Assembly: GCA_913045325.1 (NCBI GenBank)
Contig: CAJWPZ010000001.1
Coordinates: 149,478 to 213,477, forward strand
Origin: an uncultured Flavobacteriaceae bacterium
Lineage (GTDB): Bacteria > Bacteroidota > Bacteroidia > Flavobacteriales > Flavobacteriaceae
Length of the DNA stretch: 64,000 bases
Direction: 5' to 3'
Shown: one piece after another, positions 20,137 through 30,487 of the stretch
Layout of the letters: each line of letters starts with the position of its first letter
Numbering within the stretch: the first letter of the stretch is position 1
The notes under the pieces: generated by a model
Told to the model about the DNA's origin: nothing
Seen by the model: the letters and a program-made list of their open reading frames with translations, nothing else
Databases searched by the model: none
Program-made: the position numbers and the translations under genes

Positions 20137-20463
20137 ATGGAAGATGAAACATTAGACACACAGGCACTAGGAGAAAAGATTGTAAAGGTCTTAAAGTCAA
20201 TATATGATCCTGAGATCCCTGTAGATATTTATGAGTTAGGGCTTATTTATGATGTTTTTGTAAATGAAGATCATAATGTAAAGATTTTAATGACCCTTAC
20301 CACTCCAAACTGTCCTGTTGCAGAAACGCTTCCTGTGGAGGTAGAAGACAAAGTGAAGTCTCTTAAAATTGTAAATGATGCAGAGGTAGAAATTACCTTT
20401 GATCCGCCATGGACACAAGATCTTATGAGCGAAGAGGCAAAGCTAGAATTGGGCATGCTATAA
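20137..20463 (+). CDS. DUF59/MIP18 family Fe-S maturation protein (SufT-like)
   Basis: VKVLKSIYDPEIPVDIYELGLIYDV and LTTPNCPVAETLP. Confidence 0.92.
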   Translation: MEDETLDTQALGEKIVKVLKSIYDPEIPVDIYELGLIYDVFVNEDHNVKILMTLTTPNCPVAETLPVEVEDKVKSLKIVNDAEVEITFDPPWTQDLMSEEAKLELGML

Positions 20464-20473
20464 TTTTAGTTTC

Positions 20474-20977
20474 ATGGCAAAACAGATTGTAAATAGAGTC
20501 GCAAATAGCGTTTTAAAAACTATAGATTTAGAGCAGCTATATCCAAAAGGTACTAGAGTTGCCTTTGATATTGCCCCTTGGCTACAAGAGGGTATTATAC
20601 TTCGAGAAAAAGACTTTAGAGAATCGGTTTCTACCCACCCGTGGGAGCAATATAAAAATCAGTATGTTTCCATCCACTGTAGTACAGAGGCTATTATTCC
20701 TGCATGGGCTTTTATGCTTGTTAGCACAAAACTAATACCCCACACCAAAAAAACAGTTATTGGATCACAACAAACCCTAGAAACAATTTTATTTGCTGAA
20801 GTTTTAAACGATCTAGATATTAGTGAATATAAAGATACTCCTGTTATCATTAAAGGGTGTGCAAACAAACCTATCCCAGGGGCAGCTTATGGAATGTTGA
20901 TTTCAAAATTACAACCCATTGCAAAAAGTATTATGTATGGAGAGGCCTGTTCTTTTGTGCCTTTGTATAAAAATTAG
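20474..20977 (+). CDS. DUF2480 family protein
   Basis: VFDIAPWLQEGIILREKDFRE; C-terminal GCANKPIPGAAYGMLISKLQPIAKSIMYGEACSFVPLYK; position downstream of suf genes. Confidence 0.8.
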   Translation: MAKQIVNRVANSVLKTIDLEQLYPKGTRVAFDIAPWLQEGIILREKDFRESVSTHPWEQYKNQYVSIHCSTEAIIPAWAFMLVSTKLIPHTKKTVIGSQQTLETILFAEVLNDLDISEYKDTPVIIKGCANKPIPGAAYGMLISKLQPIAKSIMYGEACSFVPLYKN

Positions 20978-21016
20978 CCTCGCTCAAAAATTGGCGTTTT
21001 TTTAAAAACAACTTTA

Positions 21017-21928
21017 ATGAAAAAAACACTTCTATTAATGGTGTGCTGTATAGTTACCATAACTGGTTTCTCTCAAGAAAAAAAAGAAGAGACTAAAGGC
21101 CCTTGGACTAAAGTCACTAATGTATCACTTTTGTTTAACCAAGCAGCATTTAACGACAAATGGCAAGGTGGTGGTACGTCAAACTATGCCGCAAATTTTG
21201 GCCTCACACATGATGCCAACTACAGTAAAGATAACATCACTTGGGATAACCGTATTGTTATAGAGTACGGTATTGCCAATCAAAAAGATCAGGAATTTAC
21301 CAGAAAAACAAACGATCGTTTTGAGCTTAATACATTGATAGGGAAAGAGATAAAAGAAAGTCTTTGGTATTATTCTTTTTTCCTTAGTGCAAGAACACAA
21401 CTTGCCAATGGATATGATTTTGGAGAAGACCAAGATGGAAAACCAATTAGAACACAGGCCACAAAAATTTTATCTCCAGGATACTTCCAAGCAGGGCTGG
21501 GAGTGCTATGGAAAAAAAATGATAATTTAAAACTCAACATTGCTCCTGCAACCTCACGTTTGATAGTTGTTAATAGTCAGTTCACAAATGTTGGACCAAA
21601 CCAAAGTGATATTGATGCTTTTAACCAAGTTGGGTATTTTGGGATAAATGCAAATCAAACCTCTCGTATAGAGTTTGGAACTGCTGTAGGAGCCTACGGA
21701 AAATTCACTTTGCTTGAAAATGTGGTACTAGAAAATGTGCTTAATTTGTACAGTAACTATCTTGAGAACATGCAAAATGTAGATATAGACTACACCGCAA
21801 ACCTAGTGATGTCTGTAAACAAATGGATTACTGCAAATGTAACCTTCCAGGCCATCTACGATGATAATGCAGTAAAGGGATTTCAAATCAGAGAGGCTTT
21901 GGGTCTGGGGCTCACCTACGGTTTTTAA
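21017..21928 (+). CDS. DUF3078 domain outer-membrane protein
   Basis: Signal peptide; NVSLLFNQAAFNDKWQGGGTSNYAANFGL motif; terminal aromatic residue (LGLTYGF). Confidence 0.8.
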   Translation: MKKTLLLMVCCIVTITGFSQEKKEETKGPWTKVTNVSLLFNQAAFNDKWQGGGTSNYAANFGLTHDANYSKDNITWDNRIVIEYGIANQKDQEFTRKTNDRFELNTLIGKEIKESLWYYSFFLSARTQLANGYDFGEDQDGKPIRTQATKILSPGYFQAGLGVLWKKNDNLKLNIAPATSRLIVVNSQFTNVGPNQSDIDAFNQVGYFGINANQTSRIEFGTAVGAYGKFTLLENVVLENVLNLYSNYLENMQNVDIDYTANLVMSVNKWITANVTFQAIYDDNAVKGFQIREALGLGLTYGF

Positions 21929-21943
21929 AAAACGCTGTGATTT

Positions 21944-21989
21944 AAAAAACCCAATTTTACGAGAAAGAGTTCTTACGCTTGGGTTTTTT
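21944..21989. terminator. Bidirectional intrinsic terminator between convergent DUF3078 and hflX
   Basis: Perfect 11-bp stem AAAAAACCCAA / TTGGGTTTTTT with 24-nt loop. Confidence 0.6.
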
Positions 21990-21993
21990 ATAG

Positions 21994-23202
21994 TTATTCA
22001 ACATACTCTTGAGGATATAAAAAACTATTATAAGGAAACCGGCTTACATGAATTTCGCGAACTTTATCATACACTACTTTTCTAAAACTTTCAAAATTTT
22101 GTTTCTCTAAGGCAGACACAAAAATAGCGTCACCATTAGTCTTATTCATCCAAGTTGCTTTCCACTCCTGTAAGGTAAAGTGTTCTTTTGTTTTCTGGGT
22201 CACTAAATCATCACTGTCAATAGTTTTATTAGTGAAGGCATCTATTTTATTAAATACCATAATCGTTGGCTTGTCTGCACTTTTAATTTCGTCCAAAATA
22301 GTTCCTACACTGGCAATATGATCTTCAAAACTTGGATGTGAAATATCTACCACATGCAACAGCAAATCTGCTTCTCTCACCTCATCTAGTGTGCTTTTAA
22401 AAGACTCAACCAGTTGGGTAGGTAGTTTGCGGATAAAACCAACGGTATCGGTTAGTAAAAAAGGGAGGTTCCCTATTACTACTTTGCGCACTGTGGTGTC
22501 TAGGGTGGCAAATAATTTGTTTTCTGCAAATACATCACTTTTACTAATGGCATTCATCAAGGTAGATTTTCCAACGTTGGTATACCCCACCAATGCTACC
22601 CTAACTAATTTACCGCGATTTCCTCGCTGAACCTCCATTTGGCGATCTATCTTTTTTAGTTTCTTTTTTAGCAATGAAATACGATCTCTAACAATACGTC
22701 TATCTGTTTCAATTTCTGTCTCTCCAGGTCCTCGCATTCCTATCCCTCCACGTTGTCTCTCTAGGTGGGTCCACATACCAGCAAGTCTAGGGAGTAAATA
22801 CTCGTACTGAGCAAGCTCTACCTGTGTTCTAGCATAACTTGTTTGGGCGCGTTGCGCAAAAATATCAAGTATTAGGTTGGTGCGATCAATGATTTTACAC
22901 TCAAGAATTTTCTCGATGTTTTTTTGTTGGGCTGCAGAGAGCTCATCATCAAAAATAACAGTCCCAACTCCGTGCTGCTGAACATAGGTAAGTACCTCTT
23001 CTAGTTTACCGGTTCCTATAAAAGTTTTAGGGTTTGGTTTTTCCATTTTCTGGACAAAGCGTTTGAGTACTTCACCACCAGCGGTGTAGGCTAAAAACTC
23101 AAGTTCGTCTAGATATTCCTCAGATTTGGCCTGGTCTTGCTTTTGAGTGATTAAACCAATGAGTATGGTCTTTTCGTATTCAATGTCTTTTTCTTCTATC
23201 AT
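21994..23202 (-). CDS. hflX: GTPase HflX
   Basis: GRGGIGMRGPGETEIETDRR-type signature (RQRGGIGMRGPGETEIETDRRIV), G1 GYTNVGKST, DTVGFIRKLP. Confidence 0.96.
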   Translation of the reverse strand: MIEEKDIEYEKTILIGLITQKQDQAKSEEYLDELEFLAYTAGGEVLKRFVQKMEKPNPKTFIGTGKLEEVLTYVQQHGVGTVIFDDELSAAQQKNIEKILECKIIDRTNLILDIFAQRAQTSYARTQVELAQYEYLLPRLAGMWTHLERQRGGIGMRGPGETEIETDRRIVRDRISLLKKKLKKIDRQMEVQRGNRGKLVRVALVGYTNVGKSTLMNAISKSDVFAENKLFATLDTTVRKVVIGNLPFLLTDTVGFIRKLPTQLVESFKSTLDEVREADLLLHVVDISHPSFEDHIASVGTILDEIKSADKPTIMVFNKIDAFTNKTIDSDDLVTQKTKEHFTLQEWKATWMNKTNGDAIFVSALEKQNFESFRKVVYDKVREIHVSRFPYNSFLYPQEYVE

Positions 23203-23471
23203 AGGTATTTAAAAAAACAAAGGTACGAAAGACAAACAGACTAATTTCAATAGATGATAAGCGAACCCTATTTATTTTAGAGGCTACATTAATTACATAT
23301 CATAAGAACCAAAATTTAGCGTTTGTAGGTTGGCTAAAGTTAGTTTTTTAACCCAATTACAAGGTTTTAATCGATAAATTAAAGCGCTACATCTAATAAA
23401 ATATATAAGCTAACATTACATTAAATTTTTACTTAAATTTATCTTCAAAATAATACCAAAAAAATAACTAA

Positions 23472-26400
23472 ATGAACATTAAATTACTCTCTCAAAAAAA
23501 TACACGCACGTATCGATTTGTAAAGAATCTAAGCACTACCGTAGCCTCTATGGTGGTTTTTTTATGTCTTAGCGTGTCATATGGTCAAACTACGATTCCT
23601 TGTGCCGACGGTGCTTTTAATGACACCTATTGCTACACTGCTAATGATACTACTGAAATTGTATATACCAGTGATACAGGGTTCCCTTTAAAATTAACAT
23701 TTATTGAAGGAACTGTTGAGCTAAATTTTGATGAAGTTGTCATTTTAGACTCAGATGGAGTTACCAATCTTAATGCTGGTAACCCTTATGGAAATACGGG
23801 TGATATGTCCGGATTTGTTTTTGAATCTAGTGGAGACACCATAACACTTCAAGTTACCTCAGATGGAATTGCAAGTTGTGTAGATGGGTTGTTTGTTCCA
23901 TTAAATTATGATATTAATTGTTTAACCTGTACAGATCCAACCATTGAGTTTACAAACGACGGAATGTGTGAAACAGGGCAACAATTCACCATTGGTGTAG
24001 ATATTACAGATCTAGGTAGTTCTACTAGTATCACAGTTACTGATGACCAAGGAAGTGCGGCTCAAACTGCAACAACGGCAGGTGTTTTATTCTTCGGTCC
24101 TTACCCTGCTACAACAGGAGTTACCTTCACTGTTGACACTGGAGATTTAAATTGTGATTTCACAAGTGGTATCATTGAGTGCCAAGCTCAAGGAAGTTGT
24201 GATGTACTGGATGCTGGTTTTGATATGTTTATAGATTGTGAAACATTTTGCACAGATCTAGTTGCAGATTATATAGCCTTGCCAAATCTAGACACTACCT
24301 CTTATCAAATTCAAGGACCTCTTTGTGATGTGCCTCCTGTTACTGGTGGTACTCCAACAAATCTAACAATAGATGATGTTTGGAGTGGTGTGATTGCATT
24401 GCCTTTCGAATTTAATTTTTACGGTAATTCTTATACACAGGTTGTTGCTGGTGCAAACGGGCAACTTTCTTTTAACGCTGCCCTGGCTGGAAATTATAAC
24501 GGATGGGCTATGGATCCTGCAGATCAGATTCCTACCAATGATGCCAACTATCCTTTAAACACAGTTTTTGGCGCCTACCATGATATTAATCCTGCTGTAG
24601 CTCCAGCGGCTCCAGATAGAGTCAACTATTTTGTAAATGGAGTTGCTCCTTTTAGAGTTTTTGTGCTAAATTTTAATGCAGTACCTCAATTTGGATGTAA
24701 CGAGCTTTTAACAACCCAGCAAATCTTATTGTATGAATCATTAAACGTAATTGATGTAAATATTATCAATAAACCTGTGTGTGATACCTGGAATGGTGGT
24801 CTTGCTGCCATAGGATTACAAGGAAATAATCTTACAGAATTTAGTGTCCCTGAAGATAGAAATGTTGGAGTATGGGATGTTACCAATGAAAATTGGCGTT
24901 TTGTTCCTAATGGAGGTCCTGTAACAAATGCAAGTGTATTTGAGTGGAGAGATGCTGCCGGAAACGTGCTTAGTAACGATCCTCTATTTACGGTATGTCC
25001 AGATCAAACTACCGTTTATACTGCGGCACTAGTGGTAGAATTACCTGACGGAAGTTTTAATGAACTTACAGATGACATAACGGTAACCAAAGAATCTGGA
25101 TGTTCTCCTTTTGATTGTACAGATGATGCATTCTTAGAAGACTTTGGTACGGGTGTGGGTAGAACTACGCATCCTTTTACACCTTTAGAATTTAATGCAA
25201 CCACACAGCTAGAGGCTAACCAATATGCAGTAACCAATATTTCAAGTGGGCTTAATTTTGGATGGCATCAAGGTATGGAAGACAATACTAGTGGTGACAC
25301 AAACGGAAGAATGATTTTCTACAACCCTTCTGAAGATACAAATCAAATAGAATTATATAGAAGAGATATCGCCGTTACGGCAAACACTTCTCATATTTTT
25401 GATTTTGCCATGACAACAGTATATGATATCGATAGTGGTATTTGCCCAGGAACAGGTACAGATTCAAGACTTATTTATCAAATTGAAGATGCTGCGGGTA
25501 CTGTTCTAGCAACAAGTACAACTGGTAATGTGACAAATGGTGCAAACCCAAACTGGATTAGATATTCTCTAGAGTTTAACCCTGGAGCTAACACAACAAT
25601 CCAGGTGGTTCTATTAAATGACATATTTGGGGCCTGCGGAAACGACCTTGCCGTAGATGACCTAAGAATTCGTGCAGAAGGCACCTCGCCAACTGTAGAA
25701 GATCCTTTGGATATGTTCTCTTGTGAGGACACCCCAGGAAGTAATGTTGCAACCTTTGATCTTACCTCCCAGATTGTAGAGATATTAAATGGTCAAAACG
25801 CTGCAGATTTTGAAATCACATTTCATGCCTCTCAAGAGGATGCTGACTCAGGAGATAACCCAATAGCAACTCCTGCTGCATATCAAAACACGGTAAACCC
25901 TGAAACTATTTACACAAGGGTACAGCGTTTAAATCAAGAAGATTGTTTCACGACAACATCTTTTGATTTGATTGTTGAATTGCCTGTAGTAATTACAACC
26001 AATTTACCATCACAATTAGATGTGTGTGCTAATGAAGATGCTGCTGCCATAGATGCTACACCAACCAATAGTGGTATAGACCTTGACACAGTAACTTATG
26101 ATTGGAAAAATGCGGGTGGCACTACAGTGTCTACAGAGGCGGTATTTACTCCTTTAGAGTCTGGTACCTATACCGTGACAATTACTATCCCGCCATGTAG
26201 TGAAACTACTGTGAGTATAGAGGTAGTGGTAAATCCAGTTCCAGATCTAGATTTAGGAGAAGATGTTACCCTTTGTGATAGCGAAGACTTTGAAATTATT
26301 CCAAGTATTTCTGGAGACACTGAAGGGGCAAGTTTTTTATGGAGTACAGGTGCTACAGACACTACTATATTTGTAGACCAAAGTGGAACCTACTCTCTTG

Positions 26401-27011
26401 AGATTACTACCGTTGATGGCTGTGTTGTTACAGATGATATTGTTGTCGTTATTTCAGACCCAGTAGTGGTAACGCTTAATGAAGATTTTGATGTTTGTCC
26501 AAATTTTGAAACTATTATTACTGCAAACTCTAGTGATGCTGGTGTAACATACCAATGGTTTGAAAATGGAACATTAATTCCTGACCAGGGAGAAAACACC
26601 TTAGTTATTATCTTATCGCAAGACGGTGCGTCCACTCAAGAATATAGCGTGGTAGTTACAAACAGTGATGGCTGTATGGGAACTGCTGTTGTGAATGTAT
26701 CTCTGTATACAGATAATGAAAACTGTGTTATTTCTCAAGGTATCTCTCCAAATGGAGATGGCCTTAATGATGTGCTGGATCTTAGTTTCTTGAACAATAG
26801 AACAGGAATTAATTCTTTCCAGATATTTAACAGAAACGGAACCGCTGTTTATGAATTTACCAACTACTCAAACCAGTGGGGAGGACAAACAACAGACGCA
26901 GAAGAATTACCAACAGGAACCTATTACTATGTGTTAGGTCTAAATGGAGAAGATCCTGTATTTGGATCTAGCTATACTGGATGGGTTTACATCAATAGAG
27001 AGAAAAACTAA
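23472..27011 (+). CDS. Large T9SS type B sorting-domain (gliding-motility C-terminal) surface protein
   Basis: 1179 aa; C-terminal GISPNGDGLNDVLDLSF..FQIFNRNGTAVYE..W.G..LPTGTYYYVL..GWVYINR. Confidence 0.9.
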   Translation: MNIKLLSQKNTRTYRFVKNLSTTVASMVVFLCLSVSYGQTTIPCADGAFNDTYCYTANDTTEIVYTSDTGFPLKLTFIEGTVELNFDEVVILDSDGVTNLNAGNPYGNTGDMSGFVFESSGDTITLQVTSDGIASCVDGLFVPLNYDINCLTCTDPTIEFTNDGMCETGQQFTIGVDITDLGSSTSITVTDDQGSAAQTATTAGVLFFGPYPATTGVTFTVDTGDLNCDFTSGIIECQAQGSCDVLDAGFDMFIDCETFCTDLVADYIALPNLDTTSYQIQGPLCDVPPVTGGTPTNLTIDDVWSGVIALPFEFNFYGNSYTQVVAGANGQLSFNAALAGNYNGWAMDPADQIPTNDANYPLNTVFGAYHDINPAVAPAAPDRVNYFVNGVAPFRVFVLNFNAVPQFGCNELLTTQQILLYESLNVIDVNIINKPVCDTWNGGLAAIGLQGNNLTEFSVPEDRNVGVWDVTNENWRFVPNGGPVTNASVFEWRDAAGNVLSNDPLFTVCPDQTTVYTAALVVELPDGSFNELTDDITVTKESGCSPFDCTDDAFLEDFGTGVGRTTHPFTPLEFNATTQLEANQYAVTNISSGLNFGWHQGMEDNTSGDTNGRMIFYNPSEDTNQIELYRRDIAVTANTSHIFDFAMTTVYDIDSGICPGTGTDSRLIYQIEDAAGTVLATSTTGNVTNGANPNWIRYSLEFNPGANTTIQVVLLNDIFGACGNDLAVDDLRIRAEGTSPTVEDPLDMFSCEDTPGSNVATFDLTSQIVEILNGQNAADFEITFHASQEDADSGDNPIATPAAYQNTVNPETIYTRVQRLNQEDCFTTTSFDLIVELPVVITTNLPSQLDVCANEDAAAIDATPTNSGIDLDTVTYDWKNAGGTTVSTEAVFTPLESGTYTVTITIPPCSETTVSIEVVVNPVPDLDLGEDVTLCDSEDFEIIPSISGDTEGASFLWSTGATDTTIFVDQSGTYSLEITTVDGCVVTDDIVVVISDPVVVTLNEDFDVCPNFETIITANSSDAGVTYQWFENGTLIPDQGENTLVIILSQDGASTQEYSVVVTNSDGCMGTAVVNVSLYTDNENCVISQGISPNGDGLNDVLDLSFLNNRTGINSFQIFNRNGTAVYEFTNYSNQWGGQTTDAEELPTGTYYYVLGLNGEDPVFGSSYTGWVYINREKN

Positions 27012-27100
27012 TATTATATAAAGATGAACTTGTATTAGGCCTATAGGTTTTAGAGCTTTCGTATTCTTGATACAATCAATATAAAATAAACACCACAGAA

Positions 27101-28021
27101 ATGAAAAAAATACTATCAATACCATTACTACTATTATGTGTTTTACTTTGTTCCAAAGAGGCAAATGCGCAGCAAGACCCTCAATACACACAATTCATGT
27201 ACAACATGAATGTTGTAAATCCTGCCTATGCAGGATCTAAAGAGAACATTTCCTTTACCTCTTTATATAGGTCACAATGGGCCGCTTTGGATGGAGCGCC
27301 AACCACATTTACTTTTTCAGGACACGGTCCTTTAAATGATAAAGTTGGAGTTGGTTTTTCTGCGGTGAAGGATGAACTTGGACCTGTAAATGAAACCAAT
27401 GTGTTTGCAGATTTTTCATACACCCTGCAACTAAGCCCAACTACAAAATTAGCACTTGGTCTTAAAGCCGGAGCTACTTTTCATGATGTAGGTTTGGTAG
27501 ATTTAGAATTACAAGATCCTAATGATCCATTTTTTAGTCAAGACATTAGCAGTGTGTATCCAAATATTGGAGCGGGTGCTTTTTTATATGCAGACAAATT
27601 TTACGTTGGTGTGTCGGTGCCTAACATGTTAAACTCTGTTCATCTGGATGCAAACGGAACACAAATTGGATCTGAGGTGAATCACTTCTTTGGTACTGCA
27701 GGGTATGTTTTTCAAGTTTCAGAAAACACGAAGTTAAAGCCTTCTGTTTTGGTTAAGTCTGCTTTTGGAACTCCGGTTTCTTTTGACGCTAACTTAAATG
27801 CCTTATTTTTCGAAAAGTTTGAATTGGGTGTCTCTTATAGAGTAGATGACTCATTTAGTGGTCTTGTTGGATTTCAAGTCCTGCCAGAGCTTCGTATAGG
27901 ATATGCCTATGATGCAGTTACTTCAGATATTAATTTTGTAGCCCCATCATCACACGAAATTATTCTAACGTTTGATCTATTTACTAACAAGCGTACTTTA
28001 CGTTCACCAAGATATTTCTAA
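27101..28021 (+). CDS. PorP/SprF family type IX secretion membrane protein
   Basis: QQDPQYTQFMYNMNVVNPAYAGSKENISFTSLYRSQWAALDGAPTT is the family N-terminal signature. Confidence 0.95.
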   Translation: MKKILSIPLLLLCVLLCSKEANAQQDPQYTQFMYNMNVVNPAYAGSKENISFTSLYRSQWAALDGAPTTFTFSGHGPLNDKVGVGFSAVKDELGPVNETNVFADFSYTLQLSPTTKLALGLKAGATFHDVGLVDLELQDPNDPFFSQDISSVYPNIGAGAFLYADKFYVGVSVPNMLNSVHLDANGTQIGSEVNHFFGTAGYVFQVSENTKLKPSVLVKSAFGTPVSFDANLNALFFEKFELGVSYRVDDSFSGLVGFQVLPELRIGYAYDAVTSDINFVAPSSHEIILTFDLFTNKRTLRSPRYF

Positions 28022-28040
28022 TTAACAACATTTAATTTCA

Positions 28041-29942
28041 TTGAAAATGAAAAAAATATATACCATACTTCTACTTATCGCTGTTTCTACAACAATTGTT
28101 TCAGCTCAAAATAGTAAAACTAAAAAGGCAGATAATCTATATGATAGATTAGCATATACTGATGCTGCTCAGGCATATCAAAAAGTTCTCAAAAGAGGAA
28201 CTACAGATGTTTATGTCTTTGAAAGATTAGCAAATTGCTACTATTTCATCAATGATACCAAAAAGGCTGAGATGTACTACAAAAGAGTAGCCAAGTCTAA
28301 GGATGCAAATCCAGAAGCCATTTATAACTATGCTCAAAGCTTAAAAGCAAACGGTAAATTTAGCGATTACAACACCTGGATGAAAAACTTTGCAAAGCTA
28401 AGTCCAAACGATACCCGTGTTAAGGAGTTTATGAAAAACCCTAATTATATTCCAAAAATCATGGATGACATGGCGCGTTACACCGCTACAAACATGGAAG
28501 ATATAAATAGTGAATATGCAGATTTTGGCGGTATTGTATATGGTAAAGATTTTTACTTTGCCTCTGGAAGAAACACTTCTCGAAAAAAATACCAGTGGAA
28601 TGAAGAGCCATATCTTGAAATCTACAAAGCAACAAATGTAGGCGGAACCATGAAAAATGCTGAGCTACTTAATGGTGATGTAAATACAAAATACCACGAG
28701 TCTAATGCGGTAATTAGCGCAGATGGAAAGCGCATGTATTTTGACCGTAACGACTACTTTGAAGGAGATTATGACAAATCTGAAAATGGGATCAATCAAA
28801 TCAACTTATACTATGCAGAGAATATTGATGGTAAAGGATGGTCTGGGGTAGTCTCTGCACCTTTTAACAACAATGAGTACTCTACAGGGCATCCAGCCCT
28901 AAGCCAAGACGGTAAGACACTCTATTTTGTAAGTGATATGCCAGGTGGTAAAGGAGGTTCTGATATATACATGGTTGCCATAAACAGTGATGGATCTCTA
29001 GGTACTCCAAATAGATTGGGAGATAATATTAATACAGAAGGAAAAGAACTATTTCCATTCGTAGATAGCAATGGTACTTTATATTTCTCTAGTAATGGCC
29101 ATTTGGGCATTGGTGGGCTTGATGTGTTTTATGCAGAACCGCAAGGAGATGGTTTTGGTGTAGTAAACAATTTAGGGAACGGAGTGAACAGCCCTGCAGA
29201 TGATTTTGCATATAAATACGATCCAACAACTCAAAGTGGGTACGTTTCTTCAAATAGAGAAGGTGGTATGGGTAGTGATGATATCTATATGGTAGAGGCG
29301 GTAGAGATTCCTTGTGAGGTAACTATTGCTGTGCTTGTAATAAATGAAAACACAAACGCTGCAGTTGCTGGAGCGCGTGTAGATTTATATGACACCATGG
29401 GTAATAGATTATCTAGTAAGACATCTAATGTAGATGGTATGGTTTCTTTTAAAGCAGCCTGTGACCAAGCCCATGAAGTACAGGGGGTTTTAGCAGATTT
29501 TGAAAGCAATGCTAGCAAAGTTGCACCAGCAAATGACCAGAAAGTTTCTGCAACTATTGCACTAAAGCCAATAGAAGAAATTATTGTTGAGGACCAAATT
29601 GTTTTAAACCCAATCTTATTTGATCTTGATAAATCAAACATTAAGCCTCAAGCGGCATTTGAGTTAGACAAAGTAGTTGCTGTGATGAATAAATATTCAG
29701 AAATGGTTATTGCAGTAGGATCTCACACAGATAGCAGAGCCACAGACGCTTACAACCTTACCTTATCTGAAGCTCGTGCCCAGTCTACGGTACAGTACAT
29801 TATATCAAAAGGTATAAGTGGTAAAAGAATAAGCGGTAAAGGATTTGGAGAGTCGCAACCTAAAGTTTCTTGTGGTGACAACTGTAGTGAAGCAGAGCAT
29901 CAATTAAACAGAAGGTCTGAGTTTACCATTGTAAAAAGGTAA
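28041..29942 (+). CDS. OmpA family protein with TPR/PD40-like repeats (PorE-type)
   Basis: C-terminal OmpA domain (ILFDLDKSNIKPQAAFELDKVV..SHTDSRATDAYNLTLSEARAQSTVQYIISKGI..GFGESQP), PD40-like repeats (HPALSQDGKTLYFVSDMPGGKGGSDIYM). Confidence 0.93.
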   Translation: MKMKKIYTILLLIAVSTTIVSAQNSKTKKADNLYDRLAYTDAAQAYQKVLKRGTTDVYVFERLANCYYFINDTKKAEMYYKRVAKSKDANPEAIYNYAQSLKANGKFSDYNTWMKNFAKLSPNDTRVKEFMKNPNYIPKIMDDMARYTATNMEDINSEYADFGGIVYGKDFYFASGRNTSRKKYQWNEEPYLEIYKATNVGGTMKNAELLNGDVNTKYHESNAVISADGKRMYFDRNDYFEGDYDKSENGINQINLYYAENIDGKGWSGVVSAPFNNNEYSTGHPALSQDGKTLYFVSDMPGGKGGSDIYMVAINSDGSLGTPNRLGDNINTEGKELFPFVDSNGTLYFSSNGHLGIGGLDVFYAEPQGDGFGVVNNLGNGVNSPADDFAYKYDPTTQSGYVSSNREGGMGSDDIYMVEAVEIPCEVTIAVLVINENTNAAVAGARVDLYDTMGNRLSSKTSNVDGMVSFKAACDQAHEVQGVLADFESNASKVAPANDQKVSATIALKPIEEIIVEDQIVLNPILFDLDKSNIKPQAAFELDKVVAVMNKYSEMVIAVGSHTDSRATDAYNLTLSEARAQSTVQYIISKGISGKRISGKGFGESQPKVSCGDNCSEAEHQLNRRSEFTIVKR

Positions 29943-29980
29943 TCTCATCTCCGCTTTTCTAAAAAGCACACCTTACTATA

Positions 29981-30013
29981 AATCCCTAAACAATTTGTTT
30001 AGGGATTTTTTTT
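29981..30013 (+). terminator. Intrinsic terminator of the SprF/OmpA operon
   Basis: Perfect 11-bp stem AATCCCTAAAC-AATTT-GTTTAGGGATT followed by T run. Confidence 0.88.
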
Positions 30014-30200
30014 ATAATCAGTTTTGCATCTAGATACACCAAAGTCATGCTTTGTTTTAAGGGCTATATGCATGGCCTTAAGCCTGCACACATGTATTTG
30101 GGCAATATGTTTAGTTAGACTTATGAAACGCCTCTTAAAATCTTTTACACAAGGCATTGTTTAGAGAAAACTATGCTAGAGACTACCTATACTAATTTTT

Positions 30201-30246
<46 letters not shown>

Positions 30247-30432
30247 TATGAATTAATGTGAACTAAGAGTTGTGTGTGGGTAATCTATCATTGTTGGATT
30301 TAAAATAATTGGCTTTTGAAACAACAAAAATGGGGTATATACCTCAAAGACATACACAAGGAGTGACATATATTTAATAACAAATATGTAGTAGCAACCC
30401 AAAAAGGGTCGCCTTTTGTGTAAAAAAAATTC

Positions 30433-30469
30433 AAAAAAAAACACCCCTGAAGTATCAGGGGTGTTTTTT
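30433..30469 (-). terminator. Intrinsic terminator downstream of DUF5689 gene
   Basis: Perfect 10-bp stem ACACCCCTGA-AGTA-TCAGGGGTGT flanked by A run and T run (bidirectional capacity). Confidence 0.85.
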
Positions 30470-30487
30470 ATGTATAAAAAGATGTTC

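Noticed and set aside
30253-30444. 63-aa minus-strand ORF in the 30.0-30.5 kb gap
   Set aside because: Starts inside the predicted terminator hairpin, no promoter motif seen and composition looks random; not called as a gene
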